This document shows, piece by piece, positions 45,824 to 54,993 of a stretch of 64,000 nt of DNA; the stretch's first letter is position 1; each line of letters begins with the position of its first letter. Made by a program: the position numbers and the translations under genes. The stretch comes from Stutzerimonas stutzeri (lineage in GTDB: Bacteria > Pseudomonadota > Gammaproteobacteria > Pseudomonadales > Pseudomonadaceae): contig NZ_JAMOHZ010000005.1 of NCBI RefSeq assembly GCF_024448715.1, forward strand, positions 1 to 64,000, given 5' to 3'. The notes beneath the pieces were generated by a model. That model saw nothing but the letters and a program-made list of their open reading frames with translations. It ran no database searches and had not been told where the DNA came from.

Positions 45824-46575
45824 GCGGCTTTGCCCACCAACGCTTTCACTTCAGCCTTCACCCAGTTGCTCCGGGATTCACGGCGCAGCACTTCGAGACG
45901 CATGCGCATCAGCAGCACCAACGTGAAGAAGCAGTAGAAGCCCAACACCATCACTAACAGCGGCAACCACATCTCCGCAGGCATGGCGGGTTTTTCCGTG
46001 ACGGTGAACGTGGCGGGCTGATGAAGGGTGTTCCACCACTCCACCGAGTATTTGATGATCGGGATATTCACCACCCCGACGATGGACAGCACCGCGCAGG
46101 CCTTCGCCGCGCTGTCGCGATTGCTGATAGCCTGACCGAGCGCAATGATGCCGAAGTACAAGAACAGGAGAATCAGCATCGATGTCAGGCGTGCATCCCA
46201 CACCCACCAGGCGCCCCAGGTCGGCTTGCCCCATACCGCACCGGTGAGCAAAGCGATAAAGGTCATCCACGCGCCGATGGGTGCGGCTTGCTGCAACGCG
46301 ACGTCAGCCAGCTTCATTTTCCATACCAGGCCGACCACACCCGCAACTGCCAGCATTACGTAGATCGACTGAGCGAGAAATGCAGCAGGCACGTGGATAT
46401 AGATGATGCGGAAGCTATTGCCCTGCTGGTAATCCTGCGGCGCAAACGCCAGCCCCCAGACCACCCCCACACTGATTAGTACGAGCGACGCCCAGGCCAG
46501 CCAAGGCATCCAGCGGCTGCTGATTTCGTAGAACCATTTGGGCGAACCCAGCTTGTGGAACCATGTCCAGTTCAT
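45820..46575 (-). CDS. ccmC: Haem exporter/haem-handling protein CcmC
   Basis: Inner-membrane protein of 251 residues with six helices that loads haem on CcmE. The tryptophan-rich motif is [24 protein letters not shown], and the flanking histidines are in [12 protein letters not shown] and near [14 protein letters not shown]. Typical length. A 61 bp gap separates it from ccmB. Confidence 0.96.
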   Translation of the reverse strand: MNWTWFHKLGSPKWFYEISSRWMPWLAWASLVLISVGVVWGLAFAPQDYQQGNSFRIIYIHVPAAFLAQSIYVMLAVAGVVGLVWKMKLADVALQQAAPIGAWMTFIALLTGAVWGKPTWGAWWVWDARLTSMLILLFLYFGIIALGQAISNRDSAAKACAVLSIVGVVNIPIIKYSVEWWNTLHQPATFTVTEKPAMPAEMWLPLLVMVLGFYCFFTLVLLMRMRLEVLRRESRSNWVKAEVKALVGKAA

Positions 46576-46636
46576 AGAGCTTGCCTCGCAGTGGCAACGC
46601 GCGTTCCGCTATCGGGTAGAGCCATCGTGCATTCCA

Positions 46637-47308
46637 TCATTCGCCGACACTAATCTTCAGGCCGGCCGCTATCGCAAAGGGTGTCAGGGTAACCGCCAGA
46701 GCAGTCAGGCTGGAAAGCCATAATAGGTGACCGGCAGCAGGCAGGCCCTGCAACGCTGCCTGCAACGCCCCGCTGCCCAGAATCAGCACGGGGATGTAAA
46801 GAGGAAGGATGAGCAGCGCCAGCAATAAGCCGCCACGCTTGAGACCAACGGTCAATGCCGCACCAACCGCGCCCAGCAGACTGAGCACCGGAGTGCCCAG
46901 CAGCAGCGACATCAGCAGCACCGGCAGCGCACTCAACGGCATTCCCAGCATGAGTCCCAGCAGTGGCGCCAGCAGCACCAGCGCCAAGCCTGAAAAAGCC
47001 CAGTGTGCCAGTACCTTGGCAAGCACCAGAAGTGCCAAGGGGTGCGGCGAAACGACCCACTGCTCGAGCGAGCCGTCTTCGAAATCGCTACGGAACAGCC
47101 CATCCAGCGAAAGCAACACGGCCAACAGGGCGGCCACCCAGACCAGCCCTGGCGAAATCGTCTGTAGTAACCGCGACTCCGGGCCGACCGCCAAAGGAAA
47201 CAAGGCGATGACAATGGCGAAGAACACCAGCGGGTTTGCCAGTTCGGCCGGGCGGCGAAATAGAAGACGACCTTCGCGGACCAACAACAGGGTGAAGACA
47301 TTACTCAT
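46637..47308 (-). CDS. ccmB: Haem exporter permease CcmB
   Basis: Integral membrane subunit of 223 residues with six helices, the permease partner of the CcmA ATPase. Starts with [40 protein letters not shown], the CcmB signature, followed by [20 protein letters not shown]. It overlaps ccmA by 4 bp. Confidence 0.96.
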   Translation of the reverse strand: MSNVFTLLLVREGRLLFRRPAELANPLVFFAIVIALFPLAVGPESRLLQTISPGLVWVAALLAVLLSLDGLFRSDFEDGSLEQWVVSPHPLALLVLAKVLAHWAFSGLALVLLAPLLGLMLGMPLSALPVLLMSLLLGTPVLSLLGAVGAALTVGLKRGGLLLALLILPLYIPVLILGSGALQAALQGLPAAGHLLWLSSLTALAVTLTPFAIAAGLKISVGE

Positions 47309-47940
47309 GCGGCCCGCTGCCCCAGTTCGATCTCGCGGAAGCCCACCGGTTTACAGGTAAGCGAGTGATGTGTAGTCAGCACAACCATACCGCCCTGATC
47401 GCAGTGGGCCGCCAGATGGCGTTCGAGTTGAACCACGCCATGCTTGTCCAGCGCAGTGAAAGGCTCATCGAGAATCCACAAGGGCGGCGGCGACAGATAC
47501 AGACGGGCCAGACCGACACGGCGTTGCTGGCCAGCGGAAAGCGTATGACAGGGAACATCTTCGAAGCCACGTAGCCCCACCGCGTCGAGCGCTTGCCAGA
47601 TGGCGTCACGGGCCGCAGGCTGATGCAGCGCGCATAACCATGTGAGGTTTTCCTCGGCAGTCAGCAGCCCTTTGATACCCGCTGCATGGCCAATCCACAA
47701 TAGATTGCGGGCCAATTCCCCGCGCTGGGTTTCGAGGCTATGGCCGTTAAGCAGCACCTTACCCGCGGTCGGTTGCATCAGACCTGAGAGCAACCGCAGC
47801 AGGCTGGTTTTCCCGCTACCGTTGGGCCCGGCGATCTGCAACATTTCCCCTTTGGTAATCCGCAGGTCTAACCTCTCGAACAAGAGGCGCCAATCCCGTT
47901 CGCAGGAAAGCGCCACAGCTTCTAGAAAGGGACTGGACAC
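47305..47940 (-). CDS. ccmA: Cytochrome c biogenesis ATP-binding protein CcmA
   Basis: ABC ATPase of 211 residues that powers release of holo-CcmE from CcmC. Walker [15 protein letters not shown], the Q-loop region, signature [14 protein letters not shown] and Walker [13 protein letters not shown] are intact. First gene of the ccmABCDEFGHI operon; most junctions overlap by about 4 bp. Confidence 0.96.
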   Translation of the reverse strand: MSSPFLEAVALSCERDWRLLFERLDLRITKGEMLQIAGPNGSGKTSLLRLLSGLMQPTAGKVLLNGHSLETQRGELARNLLWIGHAAGIKGLLTAEENLTWLCALHQPAARDAIWQALDAVGLRGFEDVPCHTLSAGQQRRVGLARLYLSPPPLWILDEPFTALDKHGVVQLERHLAAHCDQGGMVVLTTHHSLTCKPVGFREIELGQRAA

Positions 47941-48005
47941 GCTATGGATACCTCAAGATGAAAGGAGCGCGGCCGCTACACTGGACGGCAAGCCGGGCGG
48001 CCGGA

Positions 48006-48011
48006 ATTATA
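48006..48011 (-). promoter_or_regulatory. Probable -10 box of the ccm operon
   Basis: A perfect TATAAT on the minus strand, 66 bp before the ccmA ATG. The -35 partner (TTTGGT, 16 bp upstream) is weak. Confidence 0.45.
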
Positions 48012-48072
48012 CATGGCGAGCCTCGGCACCAAAGGCCACAAAGGCGAAAGGTTGTAAGAGCATTTAAGTAAA

Positions 48073-49590
48073 ATGACCGAGATCAAAAGCACCCAGGCGA
48101 TCCCCGCTTCCGGCCCGTCCCGGCCGATTACCACGGCGGCCGACGTGGCGTTGAAACTGCTGCAGCCAATGCAGGGGTTGCTAGCCGCAGGGGAAAGCGC
48201 CGAGGCCGAGGTCATTAGCATCAAGGAAGCGTTGCAGACCTTTCAAATGACGCTGCGCCTGACTCTGAACAACGGGCGGCAAGCCACGGTTGAGGCCGGC
48301 AGCCCCAAAGCAGCCGCGCCTGGAGCGGCCATGCTCGTCACCGCGGTTTCCGACACTCGTCTTTTAGCCACGCTACAGCCAGGCAACCGACAGCCCCAAA
48401 GCAGCATCGATCTCGACCAGCTACCGGTCGGCACGGTGATACAGGGCAAGGTGACGGCCAGCCAACACATCCAGCAGGCTGGACAAACCGTATTCAAAGC
48501 AGTGATCAGTCTGCTCAACTCGCCGCTTGTCGGCCAGAAGCTGAACATCGAATCAGCCGTGCCGCTCGCGCCGGGCAGCCTGATCACGGCCCGCGTCCAA
48601 GGCGATCAATCGCTGGCGTTCATGCCGCTGAGTGGTCGTCTCGATCAGTTGGTGCTGGGCCAGCAACTGACTGCACAAAGTAATCGTCAAGGCTCGATCG
48701 AAGGGTTGCTTGGCGCACTTACATCCAGCTCCACATTACCCGAGCAGTTGCGCGGCGCGGCCGAGCGGTTGCTTGCACTGATCCCGGACATGCAACAGCT
48801 GGGCGATGCCAAGACATTGGCGCAGGCATTGGCCCGGAGCGGTGTGTTTCTAGAAGGAAACCTGCTTAGCGCGGGCGATCCGACGACAGACATGAAAGCA
48901 GCGCTGCTCCGCCTGGTCGCGCAGTTGCCGGGGCTGCCGGGTGGCGGGCCGCTGGCTGCGGCCCAGGCGGGTGCGAGCCTTGGTCAAGCGCTGCCGGCCT
49001 TTGCCCGCAACGCATTGGGCGCGCTGGGGCAACCGAACGCTCGGCAATTGGCGCAAAGCTTTCCACTACCGAGCCGGTTGCCACTGGATGCCGACGACGA
49101 AGCCGACCTGGAAATGCTGCTGAAGCTCGCGGCTGCTGCCGTTTCACGACTGCAGACGCATCAGCTGTCGAGCCTCGCACAAACCCAAACCAGCCCGGAG
49201 GGGACTCAGGTCACGACCTGGCAGATCGAGGTGCCGATGCGTGATCAGCACGACATCGTCCCACTGCAGGTGAAACTGCAACGCGAAGAAGAATCTCAGC
49301 ATAATCGCAAGGAAAAACCAGAAACCCTCTGGAAAGTCGAACTCGCATTTGACGTCGCACCCCTGGGCCCGCTGCAGGTACAGGCACAGCTGGCGCACGG
49401 CAGCCTATCGAGTCAGATATGGGCAGAGAACAGCGGCACCGCCAACCTGATCTCGGCGGAACTCGACCATTTGCGCCAGCGACTGGTCACGGCCGGATTG
49501 AACGTCGGAGAACTCGCCTGCCGCCAGGGAATGCCACCGCAGGGGCCTCGCACCGCTCTGGATCAACGTTTCGTGGATGAAACCGCATGA
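48073..49590 (+). CDS. FliK-like flagellar hook-length control domain protein
   Basis: Protein of 505 residues: a long, Gln/Ala/Ser-rich low-complexity N-terminal part, then a C-terminal Flg_hook/FliK-type domain around WQIEVPMRDQHDIVPLQVKLQREEE...WKVELAFDVAPLGPLQVQAQL and FDHLRQRLVTAGLNVGELACRQG-like end. True FliK measures hook length through FlhB; this copy lies outside the hook genes and is followed, with a 4 bp overlap, by a gene with an isolated FlhB-like domain, so the two probably act together. Divergent from ccmA. Confidence 0.75.
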   Translation: MTEIKSTQAIPASGPSRPITTAADVALKLLQPMQGLLAAGESAEAEVISIKEALQTFQMTLRLTLNNGRQATVEAGSPKAAAPGAAMLVTAVSDTRLLATLQPGNRQPQSSIDLDQLPVGTVIQGKVTASQHIQQAGQTVFKAVISLLNSPLVGQKLNIESAVPLAPGSLITARVQGDQSLAFMPLSGRLDQLVLGQQLTAQSNRQGSIEGLLGALTSSSTLPEQLRGAAERLLALIPDMQQLGDAKTLAQALARSGVFLEGNLLSAGDPTTDMKAALLRLVAQLPGLPGGGPLAAAQAGASLGQALPAFARNALGALGQPNARQLAQSFPLPSRLPLDADDEADLEMLLKLAAAAVSRLQTHQLSSLAQTQTSPEGTQVTTWQIEVPMRDQHDIVPLQVKLQREEESQHNRKEKPETLWKVELAFDVAPLGPLQVQAQLAHGSLSSQIWAENSGTANLISAELDHLRQRLVTAGLNVGELACRQGMPPQGPRTALDQRFVDETA

Positions 49591-49919
49591 CCGTCAACAC
49601 ACCACGTCAGGCCATCGCGCTCACTTACGATGGAGTGAGCACCCCTACCCTTTCAGCCAAGGGCGACGATGAGTTGGCCGAAGCGATATTGGCGATCGCC
49701 CGCGAACATGAAGTGCCGATCTATGAAAATGCCGAACTGGTAAAACTGCTGGCGCGACTGGAACTCGGCGACGCGATACCCGAGGCGCTTTATCGCACGA
49801 TCGCCGAAATCATCGCCTTTGCGTGGTATCTGAAGGGGAAATGCCCGCAAGGATTCACCGAGCAACAGGCCTCGTCGCCGCTTCCCCGACTTAGTGGGCC
49901 TGAGCGTTCAGGGTCGTGA
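49587..49919 (+). CDS. FlhB cytoplasmic-domain-like protein
   Basis: Protein of 110 residues similar to the C-terminal cytoplasmic domain of FlhB/YscU export switch proteins, without their membrane part: QAIALTYDGVSTPTLSAKGDDELAEAILAIAREHEVPIYENAELVKLLARLELGDAIPEALYRTIAEIIAFAWYLKG. The NPTH autocleavage motif of FlhB is absent, so the switch cleavage cannot occur. It overlaps the FliK-like gene by 4 bp (ATGA). The last 29 bp overlap the end of the rhodanese gene on the other strand. Confidence 0.8.
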   Translation: MTVNTPRQAIALTYDGVSTPTLSAKGDDELAEAILAIAREHEVPIYENAELVKLLARLELGDAIPEALYRTIAEIIAFAWYLKGKCPQGFTEQQASSPLPRLSGPERSGS

Positions 49920-50331
49920 CACCACTGAACCTGCCCTTTTCCTGTGGAAAGTCTTGCAACATCCAGGCGAAGTAGCCCTGTCGAAAATAGAAGACCTGCT
50001 CATAGCCCCAGGCGACGGCAAGGCGAACCGCCTCTGCGCTGGCAGGACAGACTTCGCTATCGCAATAGACCACCAACGGCACCGTTCTCGGCCAGTCGAG
50101 GTGCGACAACCCGAAAAACTCCCGCGCCAGATCCAGATGCACCGCACCGTCAACGTGGCCCCAGCCCCACTCTCGACGAGGGCGCACATCAACGAAAACC
50201 GCGCCGAGATCATGAAGCTGTTTAGCCTGGTAAACGTTAACAGTCATTGCACCTTCGACTTCAGTCGGCGCTTCGGCCGCATAAAGCCATGCTGGGCTCG
50301 CCAGCAGAAGCAACGTCAGAATGCGCAGCAT
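49891..50331 (-). CDS. Exported rhodanese-domain protein
   Basis: Protein of 146 residues with a signal peptide (MLRILTLLLLASPAWLYAAEA) and a rhodanese domain: VFVDVRPRREWGWGHVDGAVHLDL, and the active-site loop YCDSEVCPASAEAVRLAVAWGY with the Cys. It is likely periplasmic; substrate unknown. ATG 50331 has GAGGAGG upstream; the frame to 50448 is not needed. Convergent with the FlhB-like gene. Confidence 0.82.
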   Translation of the reverse strand: MLRILTLLLLASPAWLYAAEAPTEVEGAMTVNVYQAKQLHDLGAVFVDVRPRREWGWGHVDGAVHLDLAREFFGLSHLDWPRTVPLVVYCDSEVCPASAEAVRLAVAWGYEQVFYFRQGYFAWMLQDFPQEKGRFSGVTTLNAQAH

Positions 50332-50489
50332 TACACCCTCCTCACCCGAAGCCGGGCACAGGCCTGCACCGGACTCGGGCGAAGCCTTGTACGCATTGGA
50401 GGGAGCAATGATTACAACGTTCCATGGCGCAGCCAACCGGCCAGGCATGCGTCACAAATTCGACTAGAGGTGATGAAACAAACGCGCAA

Positions 50490-50903
50490 CTAACCAGGGT
50501 TGCGCCGTGCCTGATGCAGTTTGCTCATCAATTCGGCTTCAGACTGGGAAAGACCGCAGGACTGCGTCAGATCATCGATACTGGCACCCATTCCGACCAG
50601 CTTGGCGGCTTGGGAGAAGGAGAAATTGTTCGGATCTCGCTGTTCAATCTGACTGAGCTTTTCTGGCAGCGGGGCAACGATGCGTGATAGCTCGTGCAAG
50701 TTCTTGCCCATCCGCACGCTGCCTTCAAGGTAGGTGTCCAGACGGGCACCTAGTTCCTTGATCCGCTTGTCACGGATTTCATCCTGGTGCGCTTGTAACT
50801 CGGCCTGGCGCCGCTGACGCCGGAATAGCCAGATGCAACAGCCCAGCAATGCCAGGCAGCACAAGGCAAGCGCGACGACCGCCGCAACCAGCGACGCGAT
50901 CAT
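50490..50903 (-). CDS. DUF2802 membrane protein downstream of cheW
   Basis: Protein of 137 residues with one N-terminal helix (SLVAAVVALALCCLALLGCCIWLF), a coiled-coil-like region (RRQRRQAELQAHQDEIRDKRIKELGARLDTYLEGSVRMGKNLHEL) and a C-terminal HTH-like segment AAKLVGMGASIDDLTQSCGLSQSEAELMSKLH, the DUF2802 pattern. It lies 3 bp downstream of cheW at the end of the chemotaxis operon, as in other pseudomonads. Function unknown. Confidence 0.8.
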   Translation of the reverse strand: MIASLVAAVVALALCCLALLGCCIWLFRRQRRQAELQAHQDEIRDKRIKELGARLDTYLEGSVRMGKNLHELSRIVAPLPEKLSQIEQRDPNNFSFSQAAKLVGMGASIDDLTQSCGLSQSEAELMSKLHQARRNPG

Positions 50904-50906
50904 GTA

Positions 50907-51386
50907 TCAGATGCTCTCAAGTTCCGCCCATTCTTCTTCGCTCATCATCTTGTCCAGTTCGACCAGAATCAGCAGCTCATTGTTCTTGTTGCAAACGCCC
51001 TGGATAAACTTCGCCGACTCGTCGTTACCAACATTGGGCGCGGTTTCGATCTCCGACTGGCGCAGGTAGACCACCTCCGCGACGCTGTCGACCAGAATCC
51101 CGATCACCTGGCGATCCGCCTCGATAATCACGATCCGCGTGTTGTCCGACACCGGCGCCGCTTCAAGACCGAAGCGCTGGCGCGTATCGATCACGGTGAC
51201 CACATTGCCGCGCAGGTTGATGATGCCGAGTACATAGCTCGGCGCGCCCGGCACCGGTGCAATTTCGGTATAGCGCAACACTTCCTGAACCTGCATCACA
51301 TTGATGCCGTAGGTCTCATTATCCAGACGGAAGGTTACCCATTGCAGGACCGGATCTTCGGAGCCCTGTGCGGAAGTCATTTTCAT
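50907..51386 (-). CDS. cheW: Chemotaxis adaptor protein CheW
   Basis: Adaptor of 159 residues linking chemoreceptors to CheA. The SH3-like domain begins LQWVTFRLDNETYGINVMQVQEVLRYTEIAPVPGAPSYVLGIINLRGNVVTVIDTRQRFGL and includes VDSVAEVVYLR. It lies 86 bp after the CheW-like gene. Confidence 0.95.
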   Translation of the reverse strand: MKMTSAQGSEDPVLQWVTFRLDNETYGINVMQVQEVLRYTEIAPVPGAPSYVLGIINLRGNVVTVIDTRQRFGLEAAPVSDNTRIVIIEADRQVIGILVDSVAEVVYLRQSEIETAPNVGNDESAKFIQGVCNKNNELLILVELDKMMSEEEWAELESI

Positions 51387-51471
51387 AGCCCCACCTCTTC
51401 AAATACCGCTGTGGCGGTCGATTCTATCGATTACTCGGGCCGCTTGCGCGCACCCTGGGTTTGTAGTTCGT

Positions 51472-52299
51472 TTACGACGGGACGCCCTTGAGATGGCGGG
51501 TCGCCCCACTGGCGATCAGCTCGGCAAGTGCAGCCACGTCCACCAACGCACACATATGATCGATCACCGTCCCGGCCAGCCAAGGCCGCTGGGTGCGCTG
51601 CGAGCGCCATTTGACTTCCCGCGGATCCAGGCGAATCGAGCGGCTGACTTGATGCACCGCCAGCCCCCATTCGTAGCCCTGCACCGATATCACGTATTGC
51701 AGTCCCTCGCGGAAATCTTCGCGATAACGATCGGCCATTACCCAGCGTGCCGTATCCAGCACCTTCAGGTTCCCGGCCTGGCTCGGCAATATGCCGAGAA
51801 ACCAATCGGGCTGACCGAACAAAGGCGTCAGATCCTGTCCGGTGAGCGGATAGATCGAGCCAAGGCTGACCAACGGCACCGCCAGGGTCAGGCCGGCGAC
51901 ATCGAATAGCAGGCATTCGAACGGTTCCTCGCCCCATTGAGGCAGGCCGTTCTGATGCTTCGACGGTCCGCCGGGCAACTGAGCCTGTTGCTCGAAATTC
52001 GCGACTGGCTCGACCAATACGGGGGCCACCGGTGCAGGAAGTTCGGGCTCCAATTCGAGCAACATTTCCGGCTCGGCAGCCAGCGGCACCACTACCCTCA
52101 AGGTTTCAGGCTCTGGCTTGACCTGCCGCAGCGGAACCACCCGCTGGACGTCCCGCTGTTGCTCTTCGAGCACCGCCGCCAGGAATTCGTCGTGACTTAC
52201 CGATTCGGCCAACTCCATGACCGCATCCTGCAAGAGCGCGTCGAGATAGGACTGCAGCGTTTGTTGCGATCGGCTTTCTTTAAGAACGGTACGGCTCAT
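51472..52299 (-). CDS. CheW-like domain protein with long N-terminal extension
   Basis: Protein of 275 residues: an N-terminal helical segment (MSRTVLKESRSQQTLQSYLDALLQDAVMELAESVSHDEFLAAVLEEQQRD), a Pro/Glu-rich linker with many ELEPELPAPVAPVLVEP-type residues, then a CheW domain (FECLLFDVAGLTLAVPLVSLGSIYPL...LGILPSQAGNLKVLDTARWVM). It is co-localised with the ParA-like protein and cheW, as in P. aeruginosa PA1463. This fits a chemosensory array or ParC-like anchor role for positioning, an inference. Start ATG 52299; 52365 is not supported. Confidence 0.85.
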   Translation of the reverse strand: MSRTVLKESRSQQTLQSYLDALLQDAVMELAESVSHDEFLAAVLEEQQRDVQRVVPLRQVKPEPETLRVVVPLAAEPEMLLELEPELPAPVAPVLVEPVANFEQQAQLPGGPSKHQNGLPQWGEEPFECLLFDVAGLTLAVPLVSLGSIYPLTGQDLTPLFGQPDWFLGILPSQAGNLKVLDTARWVMADRYREDFREGLQYVISVQGYEWGLAVHQVSRSIRLDPREVKWRSQRTQRPWLAGTVIDHMCALVDVAALAELIASGATRHLKGVPS

Positions 52300-52385
52300 G
52301 AAACCAACTCGTGCGAACCAACTGGATAGGCTATCGGCCGCAACCGCGGTGAACTTGAACCGCAATCGAGCCCGTATGTCGACAT

Positions 52386-53174
52386 TCAGGCGACCTGTGG
52401 GGATGTTTGTGCAGCCAGTAGCGCCTTGAGCAGCGCGCGATAGGCAAGTACCGCGCGGCTGTTGGGGTCATGCTGCGAAGGCGTGACGCCGGCGAGACTG
52501 GCATCGCGCAAGCGCGTGTCGATGGGAATGAAGGCCTGCCAGAGATTCGCCTGATACCCGTTACGCAGAACCTTCAAGGTATTCATCGATGCCTGGGTGC
52601 GCCTGTCGAACATGGTCGGCACGATGGTGTAAGGCAATGCCTGCCTGCGCGACCGGTTGATCATGCCAAGCGTGCTGACCATTCGTTCCAGCCCTTTCAA
52701 AGCCAGAAATTCGGTTTGGACCGGAATGACCAACTGCTGACTGGCCGCCAGCGCGTTGACCATGAGCACACCCAGCAGCGGCGGGCTGTCGATAATGGCG
52801 TAATCGAAATCCTGCCACAGTTGCGACAGGCTCTTGGCGATTACCAGGCCGAGGCCATTCTGCCCAGGCGACTGGCGCTCCAGAGTTGCCAGCACGGTGC
52901 TCGACGGCAGCAGCGAAATACGCTCGTGGCTCGTTGGCAGCAACAATTGCCAGGGCAAGCCTTCAGGAACGGATCCCTGATGTTGGAATAGGTCGAAGAC
53001 GCTGCGATCGAGGTTATCCGGATCATGACCGAAATAGCTTGTCATCGACCCATGGGGATCGAGATCCAGTGTCACGACCCGCTTGCCAGAATCGGCCAGC
53101 AGTCCGGCAAGCGCGATGGAGGTGGTGGTCTTACCCACTCCGCCTTTTTGATTGGCTACAGCCCAGACTCTCAT
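52386..53174 (-). CDS. ParA-family ATPase of the chemotaxis operon
   Basis: Protein of 262 residues. The deviant Walker A motif is VANQKGGVGKTTTSIALAGLLA, followed by VTLDLDPHGSMTSYFG and YAIIDSPPLLGVLMVNAL. It resembles ParC/ParP-linked ParA proteins (Soj-like, PA1462 type) that place chemotaxis clusters at the cell pole and help them segregate. It is between motD and the CheW-like gene. ATG 53174 and 53183 are both possible. Confidence 0.88.
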   Translation of the reverse strand: MRVWAVANQKGGVGKTTTSIALAGLLADSGKRVVTLDLDPHGSMTSYFGHDPDNLDRSVFDLFQHQGSVPEGLPWQLLLPTSHERISLLPSSTVLATLERQSPGQNGLGLVIAKSLSQLWQDFDYAIIDSPPLLGVLMVNALAASQQLVIPVQTEFLALKGLERMVSTLGMINRSRRQALPYTIVPTMFDRRTQASMNTLKVLRNGYQANLWQAFIPIDTRLRDASLAGVTPSQHDPNSRAVLAYRALLKALLAAQTSPQVA

Positions 53175-53286
53175 AACTCTCATCCATCCGGATCGAACCA
53201 GACCGGGAACTGCCGCGTCAGCTCGGCCGACGACGGGGAATTGACGACACCGCTAGCGGCACCTAACGATCGGAAGCGATTGCACT

Positions 53287-54093
53287 TTATGTGCCAGACT
53301 GTGGCGCGACTTCAGCAGCGCGAGCATTGCCGCTTCCAGCACCGCTTACGCTACGGCGCACATCCAGATTACGCGAGATGACCAGAATAACCCGGCGGTT
53401 GCGCGCCCGGCCCTCTGCGGTCGAGTTGTCCGCGATAGGCTGAAACTCACCGTAACCGACCGCGGCCAATCGCGACGGATCCACCCCACCGGCAGCCAGC
53501 ATCCGCACGACACTGCCGGCACGGGCAGCGGAGAGCTCCCAGTTGGTCGGGAATTTGTCCGTGCTGATCGGCAGGTTGTCAGTAAAGCCTTCCACATGAA
53601 TCGGGTTACCGAACGGTGCCAGAATCCTGGCGACCTTTTCCAGCAAATCGAACGCGCGATCGTTGGGCAAAGCATCACCACTTGGAAACAGCAGGCTCGA
53701 GTTCAACTCGATCTCGATCCAGAGCTCGTTGCCCCGTACGGTGAGTTGATTCGAGTCGATCAAATCGGCAAAGGCCTCACGCATGCTTTGCATGATGCTT
53801 TCCAGCGGATCGACCGAGTTCTGCGACGACTGCAACGGCTCGTCGATCTGAGATACGTCCGGTTGCGTTGTATGCGGCCGCTCTTCACCGATGGGAATTG
53901 GCTTGACCGCGCGATCTGGTTGATTAAAGACGCCCACCAGCGAATCGGAAAGAATCTTGTACTTGCCCTCGTTGAGCGAGGAGATCGAATACATCACGAC
54001 GAAGAAAGCGAACAGCAGCGTGATGAAATCTGCGTAGGAAACCAGCCAGCGTTCGTGGTTCTCGGGCTCTTCATGGGATCTGCGCCGAGGCAT
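53287..54093 (-). CDS. motD: Flagellar motor stator protein MotD
   Basis: MotB-family stator of 268 residues: one membrane helix near the N-terminus (WLVSYADFITLLFAFFVVMYSISSLNEGKYKILSDSL) whose Asp23-region residue conducts ions, a plug, and a C-terminal OmpA-like peptidoglycan-binding domain (HVEGFTDNLPIS...NWELSAARAGSVVRMLAAGGVDPSRLAAVGYGEFQP). It pairs with MotC. It is 150 bp downstream of motC rather than overlapping it. Confidence 0.94.
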   Translation of the reverse strand: MPRRRSHEEPENHERWLVSYADFITLLFAFFVVMYSISSLNEGKYKILSDSLVGVFNQPDRAVKPIPIGEERPHTTQPDVSQIDEPLQSSQNSVDPLESIMQSMREAFADLIDSNQLTVRGNELWIEIELNSSLLFPSGDALPNDRAFDLLEKVARILAPFGNPIHVEGFTDNLPISTDKFPTNWELSAARAGSVVRMLAAGGVDPSRLAAVGYGEFQPIADNSTAEGRARNRRVILVISRNLDVRRSVSGAGSGNARAAEVAPQSGT

Positions 54094-54243
54094 ATTAGAT
54101 AACTCCCGGCGCGAGCGAGCGATCAGTCACCACATGACACCCACGCGAGGCGGCGATGTTTTGGCGGATGATGATTATTTCAGTGGATGCCATGTTCGTT
54201 TCCGTGTCCGCAGCGCAAGGATTCGCTGTCGGCCTTCGGCCTC

Positions 54244-54993
54244 TCAATCCATGAAGCCTTGCAGCTTCATTTCGATCGAGCGGGGGTTTTCCCCTTCGGC
54301 TATCGACAGGACGCCTTCGAGCAGCATCTCGCGGTAGGCGGTCTGCTTCTGCACCACGCTCTTGAGTTTGTTGCCGATCGGCAATACCAGCAGGTTGGCG
54401 AAGGCCACGCCGTAAATGGTCGCGACGAACGCAACGGCGATGCCATTGCCCAGCTGGCTGGGATCGGCAAGGTTGCCCATCACGTGAATCAACCCCATCA
54501 CAGCACCGATGATGCCCACCGTAGGCGAGTAGCCACCCATGCTTTCGAACACTTTTGCCGCACGGATATCGCGGGTTTCCTGGGTGTACAGATCCACCTC
54601 GAGAATACTGCGGATCACTTCTGGCTCAGCACCATCGACCAGCAGCTGCAAGCCTTTGCGAGCGTAGGGATCAGGCTCGGCTTCAGCGATCGGCTCGAGA
54701 CCCAGCAGTCCCTCCTTGCGCGCCGTGGCGCTCCAGCCAGTGACCAGGCTGATGCCACGGGCCATATCCACGCGCGGCGGAAAAAAGATCCAGCCGATGA
54801 TCGACATTGCACGCATGAACACCGGCATCGGCGTCTGCAACAACACGGCGCCGAGCGTACCGCCTAGCACGATCAAGGCGGCTGGCCCGTTAACCAACGC
54901 CGAGACGTGACCGCCCTCGAGAAAATTACCCCCGACGATAGCGACGAACGCGAGAACCAGCCCGATGAGGCTGAGCACATCCATCAGATGCAC
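54244..54993 (-). CDS. motC: Flagellar motor stator protein MotC
   Basis: MotA-family stator of 249 residues with four membrane helices and a large cytoplasmic loop: MDVLSLIGLVLAFVAIVGGNFLEGG, LGAVLLQTPMPVFMRAM, ESMGGYSPTVGIIGAVMGLIHVMGNLADPSQLGNGIAVAFVATIYGVAFANL. In pseudomonads MotCD is the second stator set used in swarming and viscous media. The start overlaps cheB by 10 bp. Confidence 0.93.
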   Translation of the reverse strand: MHLMDVLSLIGLVLAFVAIVGGNFLEGGHVSALVNGPAALIVLGGTLGAVLLQTPMPVFMRAMSIIGWIFFPPRVDMARGISLVTGWSATARKEGLLGLEPIAEAEPDPYARKGLQLLVDGAEPEVIRSILEVDLYTQETRDIRAAKVFESMGGYSPTVGIIGAVMGLIHVMGNLADPSQLGNGIAVAFVATIYGVAFANLLVLPIGNKLKSVVQKQTAYREMLLEGVLSIAEGENPRSIEMKLQGFMD

